Shown one piece after another: positions 35,843 through 43,197 of a stretch of DNA of 43,197 nt. How positions within the stretch are numbered: position 1 is the first letter of the stretch; every line of letters begins with the position of its first letter. Source of the stretch: Prochlorococcus sp. AG-347-K17. GTDB taxonomy: Bacteria; Cyanobacteriota; Cyanobacteriia; PCC-6307; Cyanobiaceae. Both the position numbers and the translations under genes were made by a program. The notes under the pieces are model-generated. The model worked only from the letters and a program-made list of their open reading frames with translations. It made no database searches and was not told the DNA's origin. Location: positions 1-43,197 of the forward strand of contig QCCE01000012.1 in NCBI GenBank assembly GCA_003281385.1, read 5' to 3'.

Positions 35843-37204
35843 ATGATCTTTAAAAATATTTCTAAGTCAAAACTCACTTTAGCTTTTATTTCTATAGTCA
35901 TAACTTTTTTTGTATGGCAACAAGGCTTAAGAGATAGTTTAAATAGACCATCTGTCACATTTGATATTAGTCAAAAAGAGCAAGAAATTGCTGAATTATC
36001 TCTCCAATCAATACCTGTAAATCTTACAAAATTTTTTATCATTAATGACCCTGTTGATCAAATAAATAAATCACTCTCTGATATTTCATTTGATGAACTA
36101 ACAGAGAGAAATAAATTAATTCGAATAATTACTTCAGAATCAAATGATCCCATAAACTATAAAAATATTTCCAAAGATTTTGAAAATAAAAATTTTAAAT
36201 TTCTGATTGATGAGATAGAAAAAAAATCTAATAATAATTCATATAAACTGAGTTCTGATAAATTTGATTTATTTAAAGGTGATAGATTTTTATATCACCT
36301 TTTAAGCCGGAAATTTGATTTTGATGATAGTGCATTAATAACAAAATCATTTTCAAGCAAAATGTTTTTAAAGATATTAGCCATAAGATTAATACCACTT
36401 TTAACAATACTTATTGGCTCTATTCTGGCTTTAAAAATATTATGGAACACTATATCTTTGAAAAAGTTTGGTTGGAAAGAAATTAAATACTTAAATTTAG
36501 AATTAATAGATATGGTTTTATTAATTGCAGGTGGATTTGTTGTTTTAGGAGAAGTGGTATCACCTTTGTTTTCTATCAGTTTGGTTGAACTTTTCTCTAA
36601 AAATATCTCTAATGAATTGTCTCAATCTTTAAAAATTTTCTTTGGATATCTTTTTATGGCTATTCCTCCATTAGGGATAGTTTACTATCAAATAAAATCT
36701 TTGAATGGTGAATTTAATATTAAAAAGGATTATTTACAGTTCAATTTCTTACCCATAAAATATGCAATTATTCAGGGTATTAAAGGTTGGTTAACAATTG
36801 TTCCTTTTGTTTTATTGATCTCTCTAATTATGAATAGTCTGATCGATAATCAAAATGGTAGTAACCCTTTGCTAGAAATTGTTCTTAATAATAATAATTA
36901 CTTATCATTTTTTCTATTATTTGTAACAACAACTCTACTAGCTCCTCTATTTGAGGAGATAATATTCCGCGGTATTTTACTACCAACTCTCTCAAGAAAT
37001 TTTGGGGTAATTTCGGGGATCATAGTTTCAGCCTTTATCTTTGCATTAGCCCATTTAAGTTTGGGAGAAATGCCGCCATTATTTGTTCTAGGAATTGGAT
37101 TAGGAATCACAAGAGTTGCTTCAGGGAGTTTGTTTTCTTCAGTGATTATGCATTCTTTATGGAATGGATTGACCTTCTTAAATTTGTTCTTACTGAGGAC
37201 ATAA
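35843..37204 (+). CDS. CPBP-family (CAAX-like) membrane protease
   Basis: The 453-residue protein has an N-terminal helix, a polar extracytoplasmic region (about residues 30-170) and then about six to eight helices. In the last third it has the CPBP motifs: LFEEIIFRGILLPTLSR (EExxxR), FALAHLSLG (FxxxH) and MHSLWNGL. These mark an intramembrane glutamic-type protease or a protein-processing factor. The N-terminal polar part is longer than usual for the family. Just downstream lie the FtsL-like and ftsI genes. Confidence 0.8.
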   Translation: MIFKNISKSKLTLAFISIVITFFVWQQGLRDSLNRPSVTFDISQKEQEIAELSLQSIPVNLTKFFIINDPVDQINKSLSDISFDELTERNKLIRIITSESNDPINYKNISKDFENKNFKFLIDEIEKKSNNNSYKLSSDKFDLFKGDRFLYHLLSRKFDFDDSALITKSFSSKMFLKILAIRLIPLLTILIGSILALKILWNTISLKKFGWKEIKYLNLELIDMVLLIAGGFVVLGEVVSPLFSISLVELFSKNISNELSQSLKIFFGYLFMAIPPLGIVYYQIKSLNGEFNIKKDYLQFNFLPIKYAIIQGIKGWLTIVPFVLLISLIMNSLIDNQNGSNPLLEIVLNNNNYLSFFLLFVTTTLLAPLFEEIIFRGILLPTLSRNFGVISGIIVSAFIFALAHLSLGEMPPLFVLGIGLGITRVASGSLFSSVIMHSLWNGLTFLNLFLLRT

Positions 37205-37289
37205 AGAATTTAATTTTTTACTTGCGAATCATACAAAAAGATGTTTATTTAATTAGTAATACTCATTTCATTTAAAAAATAAATCATTG

Positions 37290-37718
37290 ATGAAACCCTA
37301 TGGGAATCAACTTAATTTAAAAAATAAAGTTCCATATGAAGGTAAAAAAGATTCCGAAAAAATATCCATAATTAATATCAAATTATTACATCAAATTTTC
37401 GACACCATTAATATCTCTCTATTGGTATTAATTTTTACCTTATTTTTCTTATCTTTTGATAGCCAAAGGAAATGGTCAAATACATATAAAATCTTATCTA
37501 AAACAAAAGCTATCAATAATAATCTCATTGATTATATTTCTAAAATTGAGGAATTTTATATTAGTGAACTTGAGTCTCTCAACATTTATAGAAAAACCAA
37601 ACCTGAAGATTTAATTTATATAGATAAACTTACTGAAAAAAGAGAAAGTACATTTAAGAAAAATTTAAATGCCTTTATTGAAGGTTTTAGTGATAGCAAA
37701 TATCAAAGGGGGTATTGA
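37290..37718 (+). CDS. Single-pass coiled-coil membrane protein, candidate FtsL
   Basis: The protein has 142 residues from ATG 37290; a TTG one codon upstream also exists. It has a short basic cytoplasmic N-terminus (to about residue 38), one transmembrane helix (FDTINISLLVLIFTLFFLSF, about 39-58) and a roughly 80-residue polar, helical C-terminal domain (NNNLIDYISKIEEFYISELE) outside the cytoplasm. The layout is like FtsL or FtsB. Its TGA overlaps the ftsI ATG (TGATG), and ftsL precedes ftsI in many bacteria. No sequence signature is diagnostic, since FtsL is very poorly conserved, so this rests on topology and position. Confidence 0.55.
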   Translation: MKPYGNQLNLKNKVPYEGKKDSEKISIINIKLLHQIFDTINISLLVLIFTLFFLSFDSQRKWSNTYKILSKTKAINNNLIDYISKIEEFYISELESLNIYRKTKPEDLIYIDKLTEKRESTFKKNLNAFIEGFSDSKYQRGY

Positions 37719-39469
37719 TGAAAAAATACAAAAAAATTGTTCGTTTAATACCCCTTCATCAAAGAAGATTTAAATTTCTCTATATTTTTAGCTTACTATT
37801 AATTTTTTGTTTGTTTGGTAGGTTAGTTAAATTGCAAGTCTTTAACGCCTCTGATTTGCAAAGGAAAGCTAGATTAATACAATCTTCTAAAACTAACTCC
37901 TTAAAAACAAGAAGATCAATCGTTGATAGAAATAATAGATTAATTGCTTACGATAAACCGCTCTATAAATTATGGGCCCATCCAAAATATTTTAATTTTC
38001 CTGGTGATTCAATTAACAAAGTTCGCAGTATTGAAGAAGTTATAGAAAAATTGTCACCTATCTTGGATATTAATGATGAAATACTTTTGAGGAAATTTAA
38101 TAATAAAATGAGTGGTATCAAACTTTTGGATGAAATTGCGGAAGAAAAGGCAGAAGAGATTAAGAACCTTCAAATAAGCGGAATTGATTTGTTTAAATAT
38201 TCGCAGAGATATTATCCACAAGCTGAACTTTACTCTAATCTTGTCGGTTTTGTTAATGATGAGAATGTGGCTTCAGCAGGTTTAGAACTACATTTAGATA
38301 ATCAAATTAAAGTTTTTAATAAAAGTAATTTAATAAAAAGAGGAGGAGATGGAACTCCTCTCCCGGATAATTCTGCACCAGGTGATTTTATTTCTGATTA
38401 CAAAAGTTTAGGCCTAACTATAGATTCAAGATTACAGAAAGCTTCATACAATGCATTATCAAAGCAAGTAAGCAAATGGAAAGCAAAGAAGGGATTTGCA
38501 ATTGTTATGGATGTTAATGATGGTCGGATTCTCTCTTTGGTTACAGTCCCATCATATGATCCCAATAAATTTTGGCAGTATGATTCTGAACTCTTTAGGG
38601 GGTGGTATTCTCAAGATCTATTTGAGCCTGGCTCAACTTTTAAACCTATTAATCTTGCCTTAGCTTTAGAAGAAAAAGTCATCCAGAAAGATGGAGTAGT
38701 TGAAGATAATGGAAAGATAAATGTTGGAGGATGGACACTTTTTAATTGGGATAAAAAAGGTAATGGATACATTGACTATCCAAAAGTTTTGCAGGTTTCA
38801 AGTAATGTTGGGATGGTAAAAATAATGCAAAATTTAGACCCCACAATTTATTGGGATTGGCTAAAAAATTTAGGTATAAATAAAAATTTAGAGACTGACT
38901 TATTTGTATCAACTGCTGGCCAACTTAAGAGAAAAGATTTATTTGTGAATCAATCAATTGAGCCTGCTGTCACTTCTTTTGGTAAAGGTTTCTCAATCTC
39001 GCCACTTAAATTGGTTCAACTTCATGCGGCTCTAGCAAATGGGGGTTTTGAAGTAACTCCACATGTAACCTCAACTTTTATAGAAAGAGTTAATAAAAAT
39101 CCAAAAAAACAATTTTTTTCACACAAAGTCTCTAAAACTGTTCTTGAATGGATGGAGAGCGTAGTTGAAAAAGGTAGTGGATCTGGAGTGAAAATCGAGG
39201 GATATAGGATAGCGGGGAAAACGGGCACTTCTCAAAAAGCCTTAAATGGTTCCTACACAAGTAAAAAAGTTTGCAGTTTTGTGGCTACCCTACCAGTTAA
39301 TGATCCGAAATATGCTGTCCTTGTAGTCGTTGATGAGCCATCTCAATCTTATGCATATGGTTCAACCGTTGCTGTACCAGTTGCTAAAGAAATTATCGAG
39401 AGTTTGATAGTAATTGAAAGAATACCTCCCAAGATAAAAGATCATGGAATGATTGTTAAAAAACCCTAA
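37718..39469 (+). CDS. ftsI: Septal peptidoglycan transpeptidase (PBP3/FtsI)
   Basis: Class B penicillin-binding protein of the divisome, which cross-links septal peptidoglycan. With the ATG at 37718 it has 583 residues: a cytoplasmic tail, a transmembrane helix (about residues 17-37, FLYIFSLLLIFCLFGRLVKL), a pedestal region (RRSIVDRNNRLIAYD) and a transpeptidase domain. The catalytic motifs are SxxK at S306-K309 (EPGSTFKPIN), SxN in VSSNVGM, and KTG in AGKTGTSQKA. The C-terminal VVDEPSQSYAYGSTVAVPVAKEI matches. The start overlaps the stop of the preceding gene. Confidence 0.95.
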   Translation: MKKYKKIVRLIPLHQRRFKFLYIFSLLLIFCLFGRLVKLQVFNASDLQRKARLIQSSKTNSLKTRRSIVDRNNRLIAYDKPLYKLWAHPKYFNFPGDSINKVRSIEEVIEKLSPILDINDEILLRKFNNKMSGIKLLDEIAEEKAEEIKNLQISGIDLFKYSQRYYPQAELYSNLVGFVNDENVASAGLELHLDNQIKVFNKSNLIKRGGDGTPLPDNSAPGDFISDYKSLGLTIDSRLQKASYNALSKQVSKWKAKKGFAIVMDVNDGRILSLVTVPSYDPNKFWQYDSELFRGWYSQDLFEPGSTFKPINLALALEEKVIQKDGVVEDNGKINVGGWTLFNWDKKGNGYIDYPKVLQVSSNVGMVKIMQNLDPTIYWDWLKNLGINKNLETDLFVSTAGQLKRKDLFVNQSIEPAVTSFGKGFSISPLKLVQLHAALANGGFEVTPHVTSTFIERVNKNPKKQFFSHKVSKTVLEWMESVVEKGSGSGVKIEGYRIAGKTGTSQKALNGSYTSKKVCSFVATLPVNDPKYAVLVVVDEPSQSYAYGSTVAVPVAKEIIESLIVIERIPPKIKDHGMIVKKP

Positions 39470-39557
39470 AATTTTCCAATTTTATAAATATTTAGTTCAT
39501 TATTTGATGATTTCATTAGGAATAAAGGCTAGTTTATAAATATATGATTATTTAGAT

Positions 39558-40559
39558 ATGAAATCAATTTTAGAACAATTGTCCTCAATGACCGTTGTCG
39601 TTGCTGATACTGGAGATTTAGATTCGATAAAAAAATTTCAACCAAGGGACGCCACTACCAATCCATCGCTAATACTTGCTGCAGCTAAGAACCCTGATTA
39701 TGTGAAATTAATTGATAAAGCTTTAGAAAGTTCAGAAAATGCATTGCCCCAGGGATTCTCCGAAATTGAATTAATCAAAGAAACTGTTGACCAAGTTTCA
39801 GTATTTTTTGGAAAAGAAATATTGAAAATAATTTCAGGGCGCGTATCTACAGAAGTTGATGCAAGATTGAGCTTTGACACTGAAGCTACGGTAGAAAAAG
39901 CGAGAAAATTGATCAATCTTTACAAAAATTTTGGAATTGAAAAGGAAAGAATTTTGATTAAGATTGCTGCAACTTGGGAGGGAATTAAGGCAGCTGAAAT
40001 TTTGGAAAAAGAGGGTATTAAGTGCAACTTAACTTTGCTTTTTAACTTCTGCCAAGCGGTAACTTGTGCCAATGCAAAGATAACTCTAATTTCTCCGTTC
40101 GTTGGCCGTATATTAGATTGGCATAAAGCAAAAACTGGTAAAACTAGTTTTGTTGGTGCTGAAGATCCTGGTGTTATTTCGGTTACGCAAATATACAAGT
40201 ACTTCAAAGAAAAGGGATTTAAGACAGAAGTAATGGGAGCGAGTTTTAGAAATCTTGATGAAATAAAAGAATTAGCAGGTTGCGATCTTTTAACAATCGC
40301 ACCAAAATTTCTTGAGGAACTGAAAAAAGAAAAAGGAGAGTTAGTTAGGAAATTAGATTTAAGTACCCAGATAAATAATTCTATTGACTACGAATTTGAA
40401 GAAAAAGATTTCAGATTAAGTATGTTAGAAGATCAAATGGCAAGTGAAAAGCTTAGTGAAGGTATTACTGGATTCAGTAAGGCTATAGAAGAATTGGAAG
40501 AACTGCTACTAAAGAGATATTCAGAGATAAAAAATCATAAATTGATTTCTGCTAATTAA
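39558..40559 (+). CDS. tal: Transaldolase
   Basis: Links the pentose phosphate and glycolytic sugars by transferring a three-carbon unit. Of 333 residues, [20 protein letters not shown] with TNPSLILAA, the Schiff-base Lys K135 in [36 protein letters not shown] and [10 protein letters not shown] are all present. The length is that of type TalB without the C-terminal EF-hand extension found in some cyanobacteria. It lies after ftsI with its own AT-rich gap of 88 bp, so it probably has its own promoter. Confidence 0.95.
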   Translation: MKSILEQLSSMTVVVADTGDLDSIKKFQPRDATTNPSLILAAAKNPDYVKLIDKALESSENALPQGFSEIELIKETVDQVSVFFGKEILKIISGRVSTEVDARLSFDTEATVEKARKLINLYKNFGIEKERILIKIAATWEGIKAAEILEKEGIKCNLTLLFNFCQAVTCANAKITLISPFVGRILDWHKAKTGKTSFVGAEDPGVISVTQIYKYFKEKGFKTEVMGASFRNLDEIKELAGCDLLTIAPKFLEELKKEKGELVRKLDLSTQINNSIDYEFEEKDFRLSMLEDQMASEKLSEGITGFSKAIEELEELLLKRYSEIKNHKLISAN

Positions 40560-40582
40560 ATTTAAGTTTGAATTGAAAAGAA

Positions 40583-41716
40583 TTAAGCCTCACTATTTGT
40601 TAAAAGCCTTCTGATAACTCTTTTTGCAATATCTTCATAACTCATTTCTCCTGATAATATTTGAGCAATACGTTTAGGAGCTGTTTTTCTTTTGACACCT
40701 AATTGATATCCAGTTCTGGGAAATCTATAAAATACTTGGGCTATTCTCCTCCCCCAAGCCATTGATTCCCCCCAAATGTTGTTAATTTTTTTTGTATAAA
40801 GATTTAAATCATCTACTTTTCCTGATAGGAACTGATCTATGTATTCTGCAGCATAAAAACTGCTAATTAAAGATGGCCTAATTCCTTCAGCTAAAAATGG
40901 ATCACATAGAGATGCTGCATCTCCAACCGCTAAAACTTTGTCACCATTAATTGAGTGAAAGCCATTCCATATTCTCAATTTCTTACTAATTGTTTTTTGA
41001 GGAAAATCATCAAAACCAAAGCTTCTGATTACTTGTTTATTTATATCCTGATTTTCAAGAAGACCATTATTTATAAAAGTACCTAAACCAATATTCAAGC
41101 TTTCTTTTAGGGGGAATGCCCATGCAAAACCATATTTTATAAATCCAAACTCAAATCTAACTGCATCTCTAGGTATTTCGCCTAACCCTTTTAATCTTAA
41201 TGAGATTGTGTTCGCAAATTTAGGTTTTCTTGGGCCTAAATTGAAATAACTCGCCCATTTCGATTGGGACCCATCTGCAATTACAAGAAATTCTGTAATA
41301 TATTTTATTTTGTTATTGCAAGTAATTTCCCATTTATCATTTTTTTTTATAATTTTTTCTATCAATAATTGTCTCATTATCTGAGCTCCATTACTCAAGG
41401 ACTCATCAAGTAATAATTTATCAAGTTTCTCTCTTTTAATAATCCAAAATGGGGATTCACCAGTCAGATCAGCAGTTACATTATCTGTAGCCTTCCATCT
41501 GAATTCAACATTCTTTATTTTTGAAGCTATGGAATCTTTTATATCTAAAGGAAGAAATCTTTGCATTGAAGATGCCATCCCACCTGCACATGGTTTGTAA
41601 TCTTGAATTTTTTCTTTTTCGATAATTAAAACAGAATATCCTTTCTTTGATAGATTAAGAGCGGCGGAAGATCCTGATAAACCTCCACCAATTATTACAA
41701 CGTCAAATCTTATCAA
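40583..41716 (-). CDS. Geranylgeranyl-reductase-like FAD oxidoreductase
   Basis: The 377-residue flavoprotein starts with the dinucleotide motif [21 protein letters not shown], followed by a second GG-reductase segment ([11 protein letters not shown]). A later FAD-binding motif [20 protein letters not shown], the C-terminal KxxGxMSYEDI-like [18 protein letters not shown] and the pattern of the whole place it in the geranylgeranyl reductase (ChlP-like) family. It is not the classical ChlP by size and sequence, so a separate isoprenoid or quinone substrate is possible. It overlaps the frr stop by TTGA, suggesting coupled translation. Confidence 0.8.
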   Translation of the reverse strand: MIRFDVVIIGGGLSGSSAALNLSKKGYSVLIIEKEKIQDYKPCAGGMASSMQRFLPLDIKDSIASKIKNVEFRWKATDNVTADLTGESPFWIIKREKLDKLLLDESLSNGAQIMRQLLIEKIIKKNDKWEITCNNKIKYITEFLVIADGSQSKWASYFNLGPRKPKFANTISLRLKGLGEIPRDAVRFEFGFIKYGFAWAFPLKESLNIGLGTFINNGLLENQDINKQVIRSFGFDDFPQKTISKKLRIWNGFHSINGDKVLAVGDAASLCDPFLAEGIRPSLISSFYAAEYIDQFLSGKVDDLNLYTKKINNIWGESMAWGRRIAQVFYRFPRTGYQLGVKRKTAPKRIAQILSGEMSYEDIAKRVIRRLLTNSEA

Positions 41717-42261
41717 ACTTTTAGAATTTCCTTTTCTTTTTCTGACAATTTAGTTTCTATTAATGAAATGTATTTATCAGTAATTTTCTGAATTTCAGAT
41801 TGATTATCTCTTGATTCGTCAATAGAAATAAGGCCATCTTTTTCGTCTTTTTTTTCCTTATCAACAGCATCTCTTCTGATATTTCTCAAAGCTACTTTTC
41901 CTTCCTCTGCATATTTAGAGGCTAATTTACAAAATTCTTTTCTTCTCTCTTCTGTTAAAGGAGGAACATTTATTCTTATTACTTTCCCATCATTATTTGG
42001 AGTAATACCTAAATCACTCATAGAAATAGCTTTCTCTATCGCTTGTAAACATGAGATATCAAAAGGTTGTATTGAAATTGTTTGCGAATCAACAGTGCTT
42101 ATAGTGGCAAGTGATTTGATTGGTGTTTCTGCTCCGTAGTATTCAACACTTACTCTGTCTAACAAGGAAGCATTAGCTCTTCCTGTCCTAATTGTATTAA
42201 AGTTTCTTTGCGTGGCTTCAATACTTTTATTCATATTTTCTTGAATTTCTTTTTCTTTCAT
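41713..42261 (-). CDS. frr: Ribosome recycling factor
   Basis: Splits post-termination ribosomes with EF-G. The 182-residue two-domain protein has [55 protein letters not shown] and the C-terminal helical hairpin [20 protein letters not shown]. The length is standard. The start is ATG at 42261. It lies 21 bp downstream of pyrH on the same strand, the usual bacterial neighbours. Confidence 0.96.
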   Translation of the reverse strand: MKEKEIQENMNKSIEATQRNFNTIRTGRANASLLDRVSVEYYGAETPIKSLATISTVDSQTISIQPFDISCLQAIEKAISMSDLGITPNNDGKVIRINVPPLTEERRKEFCKLASKYAEEGKVALRNIRRDAVDKEKKDEKDGLISIDESRDNQSEIQKITDKYISLIETKLSEKEKEILKV

Positions 42262-42282
42262 AATTTAAAAATTAAATGATCT

Positions 42283-42906
42283 TTAACTTATTAAAGAGCC
42301 TATTGGCTCACCAGCAACAGCTTTAGAAATATTCCCTTTTTTGAATATATCAAAAACCATAATTGGGATATTATTATCTTTGCAAAGTGCAATCGCAGTA
42401 CTGTCCATGACTGCAATTTCATCACTAAGAACTTGTTGATAACGGAGAGAGGAATATTTTTTTGCATCTTTAAATTGATTAGGATCACGATCGTATACTC
42501 CATCAACTTTAGTAGCCTTCATAACAACTTCAGCGTTTATCTCTGCCGCCCTTAAAGCTGCCGTAGTATCAGTTGTAAAAAATGGATTCCCGCATCCACC
42601 TCCGAAAACTACAACTCTACCTTTTTCTAGGTGCCTCATGGCTCTTCTTCTGATGTAGGGTTCGGCAATTTCCTGCATTTCGATTGCTGTTTGAACTCTA
42701 GTCGGAACTCCTACTCTCTCAAGACCGTCTTGAAGTGAAATTGCGTTCATTACTGTTGCTAGCATCCCCACATAATCAGCTGTCGCGCGATCCATTCCGT
42801 CTGCAGATCCTTTAAGCCCCCTAAAAATGTTTCCACCACCAACGACTATTGCAAGTTCTACATTATTTTCGACTACTTCTGAAACATCCTCTGCAATTGA
42901 CTGAAC
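42283..42906 (-). pseudogene. pyrH: UMP kinase, missing its N-terminal part at a junction
   Basis: The frame reads as PyrH from about 42906 ([33 protein letters not shown]) to the stop at 42283. It contains [51 protein letters not shown] and [10 protein letters not shown], all as in UMP kinase. Roughly the first 27 residues, with the lysine-containing KLSGEAL-type motif, are missing. Upstream of 42906 the frame continues only as unrelated residues to a TAA at 42240-42242 plus 700, that is 42940-42942, with no start. The internal ATG at 42795 would skip essential sequence. A truncated enzyme is not expected to work, so the gene is either joined wrongly in assembly or truly deleted. Confidence 0.85.
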
Positions 42907-43197
42907 AAAGCAGGATTTAGGAATCTCCCTAAAGACGAGTTAATAGAGAAACTGTGGGACTCGATACCGAACAAGTCTTGGAAATTTGTCTTTGGTTTGA
43001 TGGCTACATATGGATTGAGGAATCATGAGGTATTTTTTTGTGATTTAAGTTCTCTTACTAATTTTGGGGACAAAATTATCAGAGTTTTACCTACGACTAA
43101 AACTGGGGAACATCAAGTTTGGCCATTTCATCCTGAATGGGTGGAAAAGTTCGAATTGTCAAAACTTGGAGAAAATCCAGAACTTTTACCAAATATT
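42901..43197 (+). CDS. Tyrosine recombinase/integrase, partial (both ends missing)
   Basis: An open plus-strand frame from 42901 reaches the window edge. It reads [20 protein letters not shown], then [20 protein letters not shown], then [19 protein letters not shown]. The Arg in TYGLRNHEV (codon 43018-43020) is the first catalytic Arg of tyrosine recombinases, and [16 protein letters not shown] fits the beta-hairpin region that follows. The later H-x-x-R and Tyr motifs lie past the window. There is no start: the stop TGA at 42898-42900 precedes it, and the pyrH remnant is fused to its left. Such integrases occur in picocyanobacterial genomes, in some near pyrH/hemH. Family call is confident, gene status is not. 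Confidence 0.75.
   Translation, partial: MNKAGFRNLPKDELIEKLWDSIPNKSWKFVFGLMATYGLRNHEVFFCDLSSLTNFGDKIIRVLPTTKTGEHQVWPFHPEWVEKFELSKLGENPELLPNI

Overview
The window is a 43.2-kb, very AT-rich, densely packed piece of a picocyanobacterial chromosome, most likely high-light-adapted Prochlorococcus. Supporting signs are the tiny hyperconserved picocyanobacterial protein (PSHCP) beside tRNA-Trp and rplS, psb27, several cyanobacteria/plastid-type proteins (DUF2854, DUF3153), a Prochlorococcus-like gene order (rpoD-priA, ftsI-tal, frr-pyrH), strong A/T-ending codon use and intergenic gaps of a few bases. Almost all of it is core genome. There is no CRISPR array, prophage or genomic island, except for part of a tyrosine recombinase at the right edge.

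Layout. 0.1-5.6 kb: translation and maturation genes (PSHCP, tRNA-Trp, rplS, map) with a PepSY-type membrane protein, an SDR, a BioD/DRTGG protein, a SLOG-fold protein and yajQ. 5.7-9.9 kb: a prohibitin, hemL, xthA and two unknown genes. 10-15.7 kb: a metal-flavoured stretch with larC, a YbhN-like membrane protein, an Fe(III) ABC permease, a COG0523 metallochaperone carrying 11 perfect 21-bp His-coding repeats, pterin dehydratase and yjbQ. 15.8-20.2 kb: M32 carboxypeptidase, ppa, hemC and the principal sigma factor. 20.2-24.8 kb: a possible small RNA, priA, a DUF3153 protein and argB. 24.9-31.9 kb: DUF2854, ssb, cobK, cutA, a PfkB kinase, purA, psb27 and proS. 32-34.3 kb: a small HTH protein, a small membrane protein, a second pyrophosphatase homologue missing a catalytic Asp, an ArsC/Spx-like protein and lepB. 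34.4-42.9 kb: tandem histidine phosphatase, CPBP protease, an FtsL-like protein overlapping ftsI, transaldolase, a geranylgeranyl-reductase-like flavoprotein, frr and pyrH.

The genes are housekeeping: tetrapyrrole synthesis (hemL, hemC, cobK), PSII assembly (psb27), septal peptidoglycan (ftsI and its partner), replication restart (priA, ssb), purine and pyrimidine synthesis, and metal handling.

The most notable points are these. (1) pyrH loses its N-terminal part and runs directly into the middle of an oppositely oriented integrase gene, which looks like a deletion or chimeric join. (2) Of two family I pyrophosphatases, the cyanobacterial-type one has Ala in place of the catalytic Asp. The intact one carries a 9-nt match to the target of sRNA Yfr1 in its leader. 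(3) The COG0523 His array looks freshly expanded. (4) A single-pass coiled-coil protein overlaps ftsI and is an FtsL candidate. (5) A strong promoter drives a probable structured RNA between rpoD and priA. I see no clear multi-gene defence or novel catalytic system.
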